This document shows positions 12,806-47,335 of a stretch of 64,000 nt of DNA, piece by piece. The notes under the pieces are model-generated. The model made no database searches. It worked only from the letters and a program-made list of their open reading frames with translations, and was not told the origin of the DNA. A program made the translations under genes and the position numbers. Origin of the DNA: Mansonella perstans (Eukaryota > Nematoda > Chromadorea > Rhabditida > Onchocercidae); NCBI GenBank assembly GCA_037074765.1, contig JBAMDO010000272.1, positions 1-64,000 of the forward strand. The letters run 5' to 3'. Positions within the stretch are counted from its first letter, which is position 1, and each line of letters starts with the position of its first letter.

Positions 12806-15800
12806 ATGGATAAGCTATCGGTAGTGATCGAATCGCTGACAAAACCACGATATGAGGAAGATTCAATCGATCGCTTGAATTATCACGTCACTACATTTAT
12901 ACTGATCGTTGCTGCGTTCACGATAATAGCCAAGGTTTTTCAGCTGATTGGATCCATTTTTCTGGAAATGTCAATGTCACTTGAGGATCATTCTTGTAAA
13001 TGACCCATTGTAATTAATAATAGCCAAGCTTTTTCAGCTGATTAGATCCATTTTTCTGGAAATGTCAATGTCACTTGAGGATCATTCTTGTAAATGACCC
13101 ATTGTAATTAATAATAGCCAAAGTTTTTCAGCTGATTAGATCCATTTTTCTGGAAATGTCAATGTCACTTGAGGATCATTCTTGTAAATGACCCATTGTA
13201 ATTAATAATAGCCAAAGTTTTTCAGCTGATTAGATCCATTTTTCTGGAAATGTCAATGTCACTTGAGGATCATTCTTGTAAATGACCCATTGAAATTAAT
13301 ACTTCTCACAAAAAAGATGTTTGAAATCTTTGTCGAGCGATCTGTGTGGTCCATTTCTGTGCTCATCCGAAAACTTAAAACCCTGAAATGGACTGAAGAA
13401 GGTGGAAATCTAATTAACCTATCAGTGCTCCAATTCCTTCCAGCATTTGTATGAGCAGTTCAAGTTCACTTCCTTATTTCCTTTGCATGGTAACTATTAT
13501 TTCCAATGATTAATGCATATTCCAGACCTCATCCTTCCCATTTCTATCAGTCACGCTCAATCACTGCAAATTCATTTCATTTAATTTCACTTTTATACTT
13601 CTTATTTTGATTAGCTTCTTCTGACACTTTTGGTTCAGCAAAATATCACATTTCCCTTTTAAATTCAGTGTTATGTCTACCGTACTCTTACAATAAGGCA
13701 TTTCTCAATTCGAAATATTTCTCACTTCCCCGGTATTATTGTGTTATAGTTCAAATGTTTTTCATAATCCTACTTTTTCTAAAAATATCTGAATTCAGCT
13801 ATATTTTGGGGGGAAGTTACGGTAGTGACATATACACCGTTAATTTTGGTATTAATTTCCCTTTAAACATGTCTGAGCTCATTAAGAAAACAAAGATTAA
13901 ATTTACTAAAAGTAAAACAAAAGATAGTTACCAAGTGGGAAGCCTATGCCAGCAAACATATTACTCTCATTCACTGAAAGATTATTTCCCCTGTCTGTTA
14001 GTTGCCTCCTATTCTGTAATGCATGACATTCCGGAATACTGCTCAATTAGTTTAATGGGTAAGTAATATCCTGCCATTTTTACTACAATGCATCTGGAGC
14101 ATTTCAAAAATTTCCAACAATCTTGTTATACCTTGCGGAAAATGGCGAATAGTGCTGGCAATAAATATCGATGAAGAATGATATCACAAGGAAGACTTGA
14201 AGTATAATAAATACCGGTAAAGGGTAATATCACGAGGAAAATTTGAAATATAACATAGTATAGTTAGGTATCGTTTTAGTAGATTTCCTTGTATTTATTT
14301 TCTCCCTTGTGTTTCCTTGTTTCCCTGGTATTGCTTCTACTGGATATGTGTTAATTTGCAGTCAAATAAGAAATAATGGCTACGATTGTTATTACTAGTT
14401 TGATAACTGCTGTTCCATAATGGGTAAGCATTTATTTAGTTTGATGGATTTAAAGTTTGGTGTTTTAAAATGAGTGGGACCGAATTGAACTGACCCAATC
14501 GGATTTAAGTGAATTGAATTGAATTAAATGAGACAAATGTAATTAATTTGATATAAAGACCATCAGATCGATCAAAATCTTATGATGACACTGTATACTA
14601 AAAGTCATTTAATTCCTTTTAGAATGGTTTGATAACTTGAAAAAATTCAAATTTTGTTTAACAGGAATATGGCGGTGACCCAATTCAGTGTTGGTTACCT
14701 GCTGAGTTGGCATCACAGAAATCGTGGGAGCAGTATGCGGAGGACTACTGTTTTGTGGAAAACACTTACTACGTTCCGCTCGAGCAAAATATGCCACAAA
14801 GCCAAAAGCACCGCGACGAGAAACTGATCACCTACTATCAAGTAATGATAGCAACACTCTGTAATAATATCAGTAATTCTGTTACACTAATCTCTTATCA
14901 AGATAGCAATACATCTAATATGATATTAATACCTGAAGTGCTTCAGTGGGTACCATTCACGTTGATACTGCAGGCGATGTTATTCGTAATACCTCATCTC
15001 TTCTGGAGAATGCTTAACTGGACTTCAAGTTCGTTTTTTGTCAACTTCGCAAAATACAATTTAAAATAAAATTGCCTACATCTTTTGTTTTAAATACTCA
15101 ACAGTTTAAATTACTTCTTTAGACCTTCTTCAGTTCTGTGTTGCAGACGTGCAGACGCGTGCAGTGATATCAATGGCGGACAGCGTACGTCAAATGGATC
15201 CTCTTAGTAATGAAGCACGTGCTACTGTGCGTGCTATCGCCAGTCATATCTATCTCGCTCACAAATCCACCAAACATCTACATAAAATACTACAGAACAG
15301 TAATTTGTTTGTCATCTTTACAAGGTACGATACGAAACATTTCTTTGGTAACTCAGGTATTCTGAAGTATCGATAGGTCAGAAAAGGGTTTTCAGTAATA
15401 CTCAGAATTAATGCATCAGATCATCTTGTTAATAATAGGTGTGGAGAAAGTGTGTCTTTCACGTGAATTGGGCGGATTTATGATGCATAATATTCTCTGA
15501 AGCGAATCTACGCATGTTTCAGGCTGCTATCACAATCCTATCTCAGTACAATCTATCTAATAACCAAATTGCTATTTATCACAAATGCAACAGTGCAGGT
15601 GAGAGTAATGCGATTTTCGGGAAATTTCTTCTTGATTGACTTAATTGCAATTTGAAACACAAAGCGATTATGCTGTGAATGGCAGTGTTTAAATTTATTC
15701 ATTTTCAGTTTTGGATAGTGTCACTTTATTTGGGTGGAAATGGCTATAATCTGACAAAAGCGCTGATCAAACAACAAACCTGGGAAAACACTGGCCTTTT

Positions 15801-16427
15801 TCCAAGAGTTACCATGTGCGATTTTAAGGTTCGTCCTCTTCCAAAGAGTAGTGAAGAAGTATAAAATATACCAGGAAGGATTTGAATTAGCCTATCGACG
15901 GGAAGACAAATTTAGATTCGTGTTATGGGCAACGTGCATCAGCACACTATTCAGTGCGTCCTGATGGCCAATATGTTCAACGAGAAGATATACATCGCTC
16001 TATGGTGGTGGTTACTTGTCGTAATCGCTTTGACAGCTGTCAACTTGCTTTACTGGATCTATGTACTTCATTCGACCGCTTCAAGCCATCAATTTTTAAC
16101 TGGACTCATCAAGCTTGGTGTCAGTTTAGTACAAATCAGATAAAATCAATTCAACTATATGCGCACTCAACCCAGTTCAATGTTTGCGCCTCTTTTTACT
16201 TGAGAATACATTTGAGCCAAGCTATAATTGATATCCTTGTTTAATTAAGCTCAGCTGATTTTTAGCAACCGCGAATAGAAATGACAAGTGATCTTGAACA
16301 GCAATTTGTTGAGCAGTTCGTTGGTGACACTACATTGGTATTAAGACTGTTAACGCAAAATACCAGCGAATTAGTTGCGAGTAACGTCGTGGCTCGCTTG
16401 TTTGATATTTTTGCTAAAAACAGGTAA
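12806..16427 (+). CDS. Innexin gap-junction protein
   Basis: Four-pass membrane subunit of invertebrate gap junctions and hemichannels. Eight exons: 12806-12934, 14665-14841, 14947-15028, 15147-15324, 15523-15598, 15709-15828, 15916-about 16119, 16266-16427, giving 1128 nt and 375 residues, the usual innexin size. Landmarks: RLNYHVTTFILIVAAF begins TM1; GGDPIQCWLPAE and EDYCF hold the two cysteines of extracellular loop 1; the family motif YYQWVPF is formed exactly across the exon 2/3 junction; TM3 is in exon 5; GLFPRVTMCDFK and HTIQCVL hold the two loop-2 cysteines; NMFNEKIYIALWWW begins TM4; the C-terminal FVEQFVGDTTLVLRLL is typical. The exon 7 end is the least certain junction (GTCAGT or GTACAA donor, both phase 0). 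The protein ends NR-TAA; that TAA overlaps a possible GTAAAA donor, so a longer tail cannot be excluded. I do not assign a paralogue name. Confidence 0.92.
12925..13300. repeat. 94-bp tandem repeat x4 spanning innexin exon 1 splice donor
   Basis: Four copies with the shared TAGCCAA at 12927, 13021, 13115 and 13209, exactly 94 bp apart. Copy 1 contains the last ten coding bases of exon 1 and its CAAG|GTTTTT donor. Copy 2 reads CAAGCTTTTT, so the GT is lost. Copies 3 and 4 read CAAAGTTTTT, so the final exon G is lost. Confidence 0.93.
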
Positions 16428-16506
16428 AACAGTACCACTCGGAAAACAATCAGTCATTTAATTTTCCTACAACATTCTGGAATGCAATTATTTGAGGCAA
16501 TTAATT

Positions 16507-16512
16507 AATAAA
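16507..16512 (+). terminator. Possible poly(A) signal of the innexin gene
   Basis: An AATAAA lies 80 bases after the innexin stop codon. Its position fits, but in such AT-rich DNA it could be chance. Confidence 0.4.
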
Positions 16513-18245
16513 GGAAGGCTACTTCCCACAAATCATCGCATTGCAATGTCCCGCCTATACTTAGAAAAATTTTTTTGCAAAAACTTGGCACAAAAAATTC
16601 ATAAAGAGTTCGATATTCTAATTGGGGATTCCAATCCATCATTCTTTGCTTCAAGCTCATTAAAATTGCTCTAATGATCTGTCATTATTTATCTTTATAA
16701 AGATCAAACTTTTTATTTTAGTACAGTATTCTTTACCCTGCACTGAGCATCGCTGACATTGGTCCTATAATCGATACTTCTTCCACTTCGTTTCATTTTC
16801 GAAAAAAATTTTAAAAGAACTATTTTATTTAAAATAATTCGCATGCGAGCTGTCTGTTCCTGAACTTGCTAGTTCATCGATTTATATTTTTTACTTTATT
16901 AGAATTACAGACCTCTTTATCGTGTGTGTTATGCGGTATAATAGCGGCATGAATAGAGTTGCATAAACAACTGTATTTCAAAAGAATTTAACCATTTCAG
17001 AGAAGGGAAAATTTGATGTGAAAAAACTACAAATGCCTTATTGCAGTAAGAGCTGCTACAATGTGGAAGATGAGCTGAAGACCTGCTGGAATGAAAGAAA
17101 ACGCCGAAATGTCAGACCTCTGAAAACAGCTCTGTCAACCCTGTCAATACCAACATCGCCCTCCCAAACAAGCGATGAAGAAATGAGAGTGGCTCAGATC
17201 TCCGGTAACAACCCTCTCAACACCAACGTCGCTTCCCGAACAAGTGATAAAGAAATGATGACAGTGGCCACGCCAAACCTTTAGCCGAGCTCCAAGTTAA
17301 TTTACAGATTTTATATCTTTTTTCATATCTCGGCTGCATTTTCAAATGAACTTTCCAATTTTTTCACTTTCTTTTATCTCTTCGTTGCCTCATTCCAGTG
17401 TCCACATTTCAGAGTCTGTTCTTACTAACCCATTACCCATTAAACCATTTCTTGAACGTTTCAAATAACTTGCACGATTCAGTAATGTTACATGGATATT
17501 CAAAATGGATAAAGGAAACAGGATAGAAATGAAGCCGGAGAACTGAAGCACAGACTTAGATTACGTATCGTTTTAGACTAGTAGAACTTTAGACTTAGTG
17601 GCAAAGCAAAATTGAAAAATTTTCTAAGACAGTATTATTAGAAAGTATTACTGTCATTGCACATATACAGAGACAGAGTACATCTGAGAATCTGAAAACC
17701 TATAGAAATAATTAAACTGACAAAACAAATACGACACATTCAAAATATTTTCTTAAATCCGAAACATCATCATGGAATATACCGGGTATGGGAATTAAAG
17801 AGAAGGAAACCCGCAGCAAGAATAACAGTAGCAATGATGAGTGTGAGCGGTGCGGTGTGAAATATGAAGATACAGTACTACATACAGGTGTGTTGAAGAA
17901 GAAGCAGTCTGATTAGCACGACCATTTCGTTCAATCGAAATCAAACCAAAGAGCTACTTTAAAATCTCTACTAAGCCTGCCGATTGTAACTCATATACGT
18001 GTTGTTTACTTGCTATTACGAAGTGCAACTTTTGGTAAAATAATCAGAATGAAAGAAAGAGAACTAAGTTTAAATGTTTTAACTTCTTCATCATATGGAT
18101 ATGTATTCCACATACTTGTTTTTGGACATTTTGCGGTCGGTATCATTGATGTCGGTATCGCTACACCAATTCGAAATATACATTAATTATTATACACTGC
18201 CTTTGGAATCCATATACTTCTGTGCGGCACAGTAAGTAAACAATA

Positions 18246-18392
18246 GAACATAGAGGGATGAGACAGAAACGTGGACAAGCAATGTCAACTTAGAACATAG
18301 AGAGGTCAGAAGGTCAGATAGAAACGTGGACAAGCAATGTCAACTTAAAACATAGAGAGGTCGGACAGAAACGTGGACAAGCAATGTCAACT
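18246..18392. repeat. Three-copy tandem repeat, about 47-55 bp
   Basis: The phrase AGAAACGTGGACAAGCAATG, preceded by ACATAGAG, occurs three times in succession. Spacing is unequal because the middle copy has an extra AGGTCAG. Confidence 0.88.
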
Positions 18393-18789
18393 TTTTTGTC
18401 CCTTTAATTGCAACAAATCTGTGCTAAATGTGCACTTCCCACACTAATGAAAAAATGTATGAAATCAAAAAATAATTTACGCAGAGGCGAAAAAGAATTG
18501 AACTTTGAAAAACGAAATGTAAGGCCTTACATAAGTCAAAGATTCCTGAGGTTTATTAGTACATTGGGAATCCGGAAAGTGGAAATAATGAAGTCAATTT
18601 TCGGCAGTTACCGTTATAAACATAGCAAAAATCACTAGGCTGAAGATACTGAAACAATAAGCATCACATAATAGAAAAGCTTTCTTTTAATAAAAAGGCA
18701 GCTTGCATAGAAATTAATCGTAATCAAAAGAAAATACCATTTCAATTCATTTAAACCAGTTCAGCTTCAAACAACACCTGCATCTCCTG

Positions 18790-39378
<20,589 letters not shown>

Positions 39379-40844
39379 AGTTTATGTTATCTGCCTTATC
39401 ATCATTTTCTTAACTCCACTTTGTTCACTTATGCTGCGTTAAACGATAATCTGGCTGCGGAATATGGCTGGCCAGAATCAATATTTATGCTTGGAAATTA
39501 TACGCTTTGCACTGCAAGCAGACATAAGATACATTTACTGTTCACATATTACCGATATCCACGTTATTTCTTCGAGCAATGTAATGGAAAAATACGTGGA
39601 GAGATACATCACTGAATGTTTGTATTTTTTCAATATGCAAAGGAAAAGTTATTAATTAATGGACCAAGTGGAAGGAAGGAAGGAAAGAAGAAAGGAAGAA
39701 AAAAAGGAAGGTACAAATTACTCTATCGATAACATTCTCTTCCATTGAATGAAACCACCGCGGCACGAAATGTTACACAGCAAAAGTATTCTCAAGATAA
39801 TAAGCGAAACAGAAATACAATAACAAAGTAGAAATCCTAACTAACAGTCTCTGCTTGCCCGACAAACCGGGAATTATACGACTGCCTTTACCCGTCTTCT
39901 CATCTTTATTACCATTTCGATAAAACCATATCCTAGTGATCATTCTTCACCAAGCATTGTTTAATAGCACTTGAATGTGTTGTTGAAAGCTGCTTATCTA
40001 GAGTAGAATGTTACTACTTTAACCTTCCTTAAGTTGGTTTCACGCGAACAACTGTAGACATCATTGTCGTATAGCTCCAACAATACTGTCATAAGAACTT
40101 TCCCCAAATTGGTCATCTTTTTGCATATCCTATTATGTTGCTATAAAATGATAAAAAGTGCTAAGTTATGTGACTTTGCATTATCATTCTGACTTATCAG
40201 ATCCTTTTGTGCATTTCAGAAGATCGGGCCTATTCATAAATGATTGCACGCTTCAGTCACGTATTATGACAAAAGCAAATAGTGGTAGATTTGATCGAAG
40301 CTGAGCGATATACCAGCAATATGCGATGTGAACTTAGAAATTAAATCTTACTTAAAATAAGAAATACACTGATGTACAACATGCGTACAATACAAACAGA
40401 AATTACTACGCACCTGCAAGTATCAAAAATCAACACTTGGTATTAATATATGCGAATTCTGTAGGAAAAATACAACTCGAATATCATTAGTTTTCCATCT
40501 GAAATTTCAAGAATTGCAGGATGGGAAAAGAAGAAAATGAAGGAGCAGCAGCGAAATATAATCATCTGTGAAGAGTGGAAACGATACTGGTGATACGTGG
40601 GCAGTGATAAATGGGCAAACGCAACAATCCACGTCTTAATCTGGCCTTGAAATTGTGTGATCTGCGTGCAGCACAGAAAAAGCACTCAGCGCAGGTCATG
40701 CAATTTGTCGTGACTTGATTCGACCGAAAAAAAATTACTGGATTCCGCCTAATTTATTTTAAAAAATAATGAAATGTGTTGCCAGTTACTGAAGGATAAA
40801 TAAATCAAAAATGAGCTGAAGTGCATAACCCACCCAGCACGTGT

Positions 40845-41019
40845 CATAACTTCTGTCGCCAGATTTCAGATTTTTAAATCCCTTATAAATCATTTTGTTA
40901 TGATATTAGAACACATATATATATATACAGGAATAAGCATAGTCTTATAACTTCTGTCGCCAGATTTCAAACTTTTAAATCATTCTGTTATGACATTAGA
41001 ACATACACATATATATACA
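40845..41019. repeat. About 100-bp tandem duplication
   Basis: The phrase TAACTTCTGTCGCCAGATTT and following TTTTAAATC, CTGTTATGA, ATTAGAACA and a TATATATAC end are each present twice, at about 40845 and 40945. Confidence 0.85.
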
Positions 41020-41104
41020 TCAAACTGAACTCATTAATCAGACAGAAATAAGCATAATATTGCACTTTACAGAAGTCAATTTTAGCGTAGAGAAACCACT
41101 TTGC

Positions 41105-41175
41105 AGGTAGGTGTGTATGTGTATATATGTATGTGTTTGTATGTGTGTGTGTGTGTATGTGTGTGTGTATCCATA
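41105..41175. repeat. (TG)n/(TATG)n microsatellite
   Basis: Mixed GTGTATGTGT and TATATGTATG runs. The H/T/Y-rich open frames read from it on the - strand are artefacts. Confidence 0.92.
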
Positions 41176-44100
41176 GGTATGCCATAAGTGAGAGAAGTAA
41201 GGGGAGAGACCAAGTCCATTGCTGCATGTCGTCTGAAATCTGCTTTTTTGGTGATACAAATAATCTTGATCGTCCCGAATAAGCAGTCCCATAATTTTGT
41301 AGATGACTTTAATGAAGATAATAGCTGTCCATTACAGATAGAACGACATCTGCACAGTGAATAGTCGATGGACAGAAATGCTAACGAGTGGACTGAGCTA
41401 ATCCATCAAGTACTGACCACCTCAGATATCCAGCACTTTCCACGTGAGATTACACGTGATATGTGCAAACCAGCAAATTACCTTCACTTTGCAACATAAA
41501 TGGTTAACAAATTAAATGTAAACAGCAATTGTAAAGGAGAAAAACCAGTTGGATATGCGGCAGAAATGTACCCTTCCTTATGCATAGAAGCAATGACACT
41601 GACCTACCTATAGGTCTCTTCCCTAACATTCCTGATCAAATGCAAATGCTTATGAACTGTCATTTATTAAAAGCAAGCCATTACAAATATAAGCCTCAGG
41701 CAATATTTCTAGAAAATTTACTTCAAAGTTGGTTAACAAAAAGCATGGAAGAAGTTTACAACTACTTCTGTCTTTCAAAATCGGAACCAACGTTCTATTC
41801 CGACAACCTGAAAATGTTGATAATCATACACGTTAGATAATACACGGATTTGACTAAAAGTAGTCACAGTTGCGCGAGCATCAAATGTCACCCGTGATGA
41901 CAGGAAGGAAGCAGGCATTTTGCTGTGAATTGAACTATTCGGTTTACTACGTGGACACTATAAACACTGCATAGGCCTCACTAACAACAGTTTCCTGTTC
42001 AAAGAAGCGGAGCCTTTATTTAAACTTCCTGTAGTGCATCAAAATATAGCTCATTCTTGAAAAAGAAAGAAATGGAAGCCAAAAAATACGGTCACTGAAC
42101 GGCACAAAGGATAGGAAAAGAGAAATGTATCATCTCAGGAAAGGGATGAATCAACGGAATAATGTGGCACAAACACACCACATTCCCGAATGTTCAGTTT
42201 GAATGTGTCAGAAAGCACACAAGCAATGAGGTCTCGATGAAAGCACGGCGACTTTTTATGAGGAAATGGAAAGAAGACAGGTGAAGCGATCCAGAAAGAA
42301 GGAAAAAGATGACTTCTTTTCATTCCCCGATAAAATACCCTGCCCACCACTACCAGGACAGGCAAATTTACCGTAAAAATATCCGCCCACCACTACCAGG
42401 ATCGACTACGGAATAATCGGCTTCTTTATTCTCTCAAAACAATCATCAAATTTACTGAAAGAACCATAATGTGACGCAGTACGTCTCGATTTTGAAGTTA
42501 TTCACTGCAGACTGATTCAGATACTGGAAGGATTCACGGATGAAATGATTCACGGATGAGCTGACGTTCTAAACCTGCGGAGGTCATTGGAAAGCTCCAT
42601 ATCTACGCCTGTACAGTCATATTTACCACGAGATAAATCAGTTTTAGATGCATATTTTTTAAAGTTATTCAATTACATTCATTCAGTTCTCACACACTAT
42701 AATACAGTTTACACCAATTACTGACCAGAATATCCATATTGTCCACTGAATGACCGGAATCTGCTTCGAAGACAATCATGGTAAGCCAATCTCGTCTTTC
42801 ATTAGTACTCAACTTTCCATTAGTTATTTGGCAGTACTTTTTTCACAACTTCACTTTTTTTTCTCACCAGTTGTCAGTAGAAACAGTAAAGACTACGCTG
42901 TTTCTTGGCTCGAGCATATTCCGTGATTCAATCGCAATATACAACTGACACGGATAAGTAAAAATAACACCTCGGTTGACAATGGCATCTTTCATTGACT
43001 GGTCATATGGCAGTTTCCAACGACACTCAATATCGCAAATGGCCTTTTTTTTTTTTTTTTATGAAATACTGAATAGAAAGATAATAAACTCATTTGTTAA
43101 ATCTATTAACAAACTGATTTATAACGATTCTAATTCATAACGATGTTCCTAATTCATAACGATGCTAGATGGCACAATTAATTGGTTAATTAAAGATAAT
43201 TAATGTTACCAGTGGCTGCTGTAGATGTGTTAGAGTGAAAAAGCTTTATATATGAAATGATGTTCTATTATAAGCAAATCGAGGAATATTACTCTACCAA
43301 ATGATCCACTGACGGTTGCGGATCAGTTCTAGGCCATTTACTATAATTGACATTCTGACCGATGAAAATTCTCAGGTGATTAGGCTCAAAGAAATGCAAA
43401 TAACTCTGCACAACTAATCGCAACATATATGTGTGCTCGTTTTCGAATATAAGACGAATGTTCCGGTAAATTTCGCTTCAAACGACATATGACAGCTAAT
43501 TTTTCAGGATATAATTTGACACATAGGAGTGGACATTTATTCATGCAGCGCAAAGTTCACAAAATGTTTTGTTGTATTTCAAACGAGCGTAATGCTTCCG
43601 ATCGAAAATATACGCTATTATATTATTTCAATTATCACTCCTTCATTAGCCAGAAAACAGCTTCATTTATGCCATCTTCAATATCCAAAAATAATATTCA
43701 GCAAGAGAGAAGCAGCTTATTAACTTGAAGGAGTGGTCAATAGCACCTAATTGACAGCAGAACATTGGAATAGATGACACGTTGCTTTTCCTCCTCTCTT
43801 TTTTTGCTTTGATTATCTAGCCCACTTGTTAATTTAAGGTACTGCTGGTTCAAAGACAAGGCAAAAATTGTACCACGATACCACCATTCGATAAAGAAGA
43901 AAAAATTTCATAACTGAAAATGAAAAATCAAATATGAAATGAATGAAATGAGCGGGAGATAGCATAGAGAGATAAGGCCACAACTGCTGCTGCATAGTTA
44001 GCTAATTAACTCTTAATTCATCAATAGAACTTTGAAAGCTAAGCAAACAAATGGATGAATAGCAGTTGAGCAAATAATCAAAGAGAAAGCGACAGAGGGC

Positions 44101-45776
44101 AAAGAAACTGCCAGCACAATAAAATTAAAAAGAGCAATACAAATCATTGTGCCTGACCTTGTCTGTACTGAGAAGGAGAAAGTAAGTAGAGGAAGAAGAA
44201 AGTTGATGGAGATAATGAACAAATCGATTGACAATATTTTAAAGAAATGAAATGACGTTCCACTGCAACTAGTGGCTGAAGTAAGGCTAATTATATTAAT
44301 ACTTTGGAAGTGCAATAATTAGTAAGAAAGAAAGGCCAAAGTGCTAGTGGTTGATGAAGTAAGGCTAATTATACTAAAACTTTGGAAGTGTTGTCAGAGA
44401 AGCAGCATCAATTAATCCGATCAAAAGATCTGATCGAACCTGATCGATTCAGTGAATTTAAGCTGGAGACTATTACGACACTACTGCAACACATCTCATC
44501 ATAACACATCTTTTCAACATTGCAATACCTTTTCCCTTTAACTACTATCAACAAATTGATGTAATATTTAAGGACAATTTGCCCTTTGCCCGTGACTTAC
44601 TGTGAGGCCAAAAGGACAAATTAAAACTTCATCGGTTGCACTCAGTATTATTTCAGGAAATATTTATTCATTCATACCTGTTGTAACTTCCTTTTTCACT
44701 TTCCGCCCAAAAAGGAACCAGAAATAATCCGAATAATTGGAGCACTTCTAAACGACAATGCTTCGATGGTTTTTTTGTTCCGAAAAGTTCAAAGTCTTAG
44801 GATAATAGACGAATAATGTGACACAGCCTGTGAGCATTACATATCTATAAATGAGACATTACAGTTAATGATCGATTCAGTGAATGAAATGAATTCAGTG
44901 AATTAAGACTTTCAACTTTAGTCTTGAAACCGTTCTTCCACGTGAAATTTACATATCAACTAATAACACAAAGTAAGCGCTTTTGCCCTAAAAGATCGAA
45001 CTGTATCAATTGTGTTGTCGATAAGCGTAATATAAGTGTACTGCTCTTTGGAAGAGATTGCATGGAAAACACTGAAACTGAGAGAAGTTTCGAACTGATC
45101 CGGTCCAACTGACTTCAGATGGAGCGAATAATTGATTCGCTGTGTAATAGTAATTCTATGCTATTACTCCTCTTATCACTTCTCAATACTTTTATTTCCC
45201 ATCTTTGAACGAAGAAATTCATCTTTGGGAAGGGGCTATGTTCAAGTTCGACCCATTAGTTACCAAATTATTGCGGTAAAGAAAACCACTGATTGTTGAT
45301 TGTTTAAACAAAAGTGAATAAAAATATGCAATAAATTAAACCATTATTCCAGGAGGTGCGTAACAAATAAAACAGAAAATATTTAACTACCAGAAAAAGG
45401 AAACATGGAACAGGTATGAATAAGCCTTGACTAAATTGAGGAAGATTTGAAGAGACACAATCATTATGAATGATTTTTACGGGAAAAATTTCTTATAAAA
45501 TCCGCAAATACTTTCCTTGTTTCTCAATCTGTGTAATCCGGAAATAATGTTGAAATTAGATTCGTATTATCGACCACCAAATCGGGACAAAATCCACAGA
45601 TTTTGCTGAGAAATGACGGGAAATGAAAAATTGTTTAGGAACTGACAACTGACACCCTTTTTACCAACAATGAGGTCAGAAATTCAACACTTACGGTTCA
45701 ATTTTCTGCTCTTCAACCATCTGGGGTCTTCTCTTGCCTTGGAACCGAACAGATAGTGCAAAAATACAGTTTTCAA

Positions 45777-46150
45777 AAGGCGGGTTTTTTTGGCAAGCTG
45801 AGGAATAAATTGTCCCCATGATTTAGGGGACACTTTTCAAGAACACTTCTGCTATGTTTATTGAACCGAACGGACGATAAGGAATTCTCCCTGTGAAATT
45901 CGCACTATTGTGGAAAAAGACAATCAATGAGAAAGCAAGAAAATACAGGGAATCATTCAACATCCCCATACATAACATGTCACGAACACTCGAAAGGCGG
46001 GTTTTCTGGCAAGTTAAGGAATAGATTATTCCCATATCACGGACACTTTTTAAGAACACTTCTGCTATATTTATTGAACCAGACGGACGGTAACGAATCC
46101 AGTCGAAAAGACAATCGATGAGAAAGCAAGAAAATACAGGAAATCGTTCA
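45777..46150. repeat. 217-bp tandem duplication
   Basis: AGGCGGGTTTT...GGCAAG, AAGAACACTTCTGCTAT, TTTATTGAACC and GAGAAAGCAAGAAAATACAG each occur twice, about 217 bp apart (for example AGGCGGG at 45778 and 45995). The copies have diverged by point changes and small gaps. Confidence 0.85.
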
Positions 46151-46374
46151 CAGCACAGAATGGATAAAAAGTACAAGTAGAGGAAAGGAAGAAATCTGAG
46201 GCTGTCTAAGCAACAGACGAAGTCTATCCAAGTCTTTTCTCACATATCTGCTTCGCTTTCTCTGTCCAGACAATCTCGAACCAGACTTAGCACAGAAAAT
46301 AAAAGTTTAGTCGACAACTTGCTTACTTTTCAACCATCACTCCATGTGGTACATACCAAATATATATCGAATGT

Positions 46375-46455
46375 ATCTGTATCTGTGGGTGTATATGTAT
46401 CTGTATGTGTGTATGTATGTATGTCCGTCTATATATTTGTGTATGTGTATCTGGG
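46375..46455. repeat. (TGTA)n-rich microsatellite
   Basis: Runs of TGTATCTG and TGTGTATGTATGTATG. A CA-rich counterpart lies near 47695-47790. Confidence 0.88.
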
Positions 46456-47018
46456 AAGAAGAGGAAAGGGTGTATGCACTGAATTTTTGTGAAGTGAATT
46501 GAATTTGCTTGTCCTCAACCCGACAGCCATCTCTTTGTTGGCCTTATTTTCACAACAGAACCAGTTGTCGCTGCTCACAACAGCTATCATCATCAACAGC
46601 AGCACTGCTGTCACCAGCATTACGCCATGGATCGCTTGGATAACCAAAGGTTCGAAGATTTCACTTTCGAATCTTTTCTGAATCTATCTATCGCAGCTTT
46701 AGAGCTGAAAATTTCTAGACTACCGCGATCTGAAGCGATCTATCACCAATCTCTAGGCTACACTCGATTTGAACGGATCTATCACCAGTTTCTAGACTAA
46801 ACTCGATCTAAACGGATCTATCATCACAGACTTGATAAGTGAAGGTCTTTTTTCTTTATTTCTTAATCATTGCATTTCTTTTATCGCATCTATCATTGAC
46901 TGACTCATGACGAGTCGATCTAGAACATTTAGTGGAAAGTGAAAAAGCATGCAGACGGATAGAAGACCAAGCTATCACTCTCAACCAGAAGAAGGTGGAA
47001 TACAAATTAGTTAGAATA

Positions 47019-47335
47019 GACAAGTTATGAATCATGAATCGCTTGGCAAAGTGAAAAAAACTGGACACCTTGCCATTGATATCACTAAATACATCAGTGG
47101 ACAAGTTATGAATCATGAATCGCTTGGCAAAGTGGAAAGAACTGGACACGTTACCATTAATATTACTCGATTCATCTACTAATTTCTCTGACAGAACTTC
47201 AGGTCAAGTACCACAGTCTAACCTTGGCAGTCGAACTGCACCTTGCCATTGATATTACTGGATCCATCTACGAACAGAATTTCATGTCAAGTACCATAGT
47301 TTAACCTTGGCAGTCGGTCGAACTGCTTTATTTCG
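47019..47335. repeat. Array of about 80-83-bp degenerate tandem repeats
   Basis: GACAAGTTATGAATCATGAA with TCGCTTGGCAAAGTG occurs at about 47019 and 47099. GTCAAGTACCA(C/T)AGT with TAACCTTGGCAGTCG occurs at about 47203 and 47286. CCATTGATAT-ACT links the two unit types. Confidence 0.8.

Larger units (their letters stand above)
16428..18789. other. Convergent intergenic region (innexin 3' / dapk 3')
   Basis: Tail-to-tail spacer. It holds both 3' UTRs, a three-copy tandem repeat near 18.3 kb and one unexplained open frame (17018-17284 +; K/R-rich then S/T-rich, with the phrase TSDEEM echoed later as TSDKEM). That frame is preceded by a TTTCAG at 16995-17000, but its phase does not match the innexin end. 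An ATTAAA on the - strand near 18687-18692 could serve dapk. Confidence 0.5.

Noticed and set aside
16266..17284. Joining the innexin end (AACAG|GTAAAA, phase 2) to the 17-kb ORF
   Set aside because: Acceptors there (exon starts 17001, 17003, 17006) give phase 1 or 0, never the required phase.
41038..41292. His/Thr/Tyr-rich frame on the - strand
   Set aside because: Translation of a TG microsatellite.
44013..44315. Hydrophobic 100-codon frame on the - strand
   Set aside because: Hydrophobic runs are expected from T-rich strands; there is no family motif or splice support.
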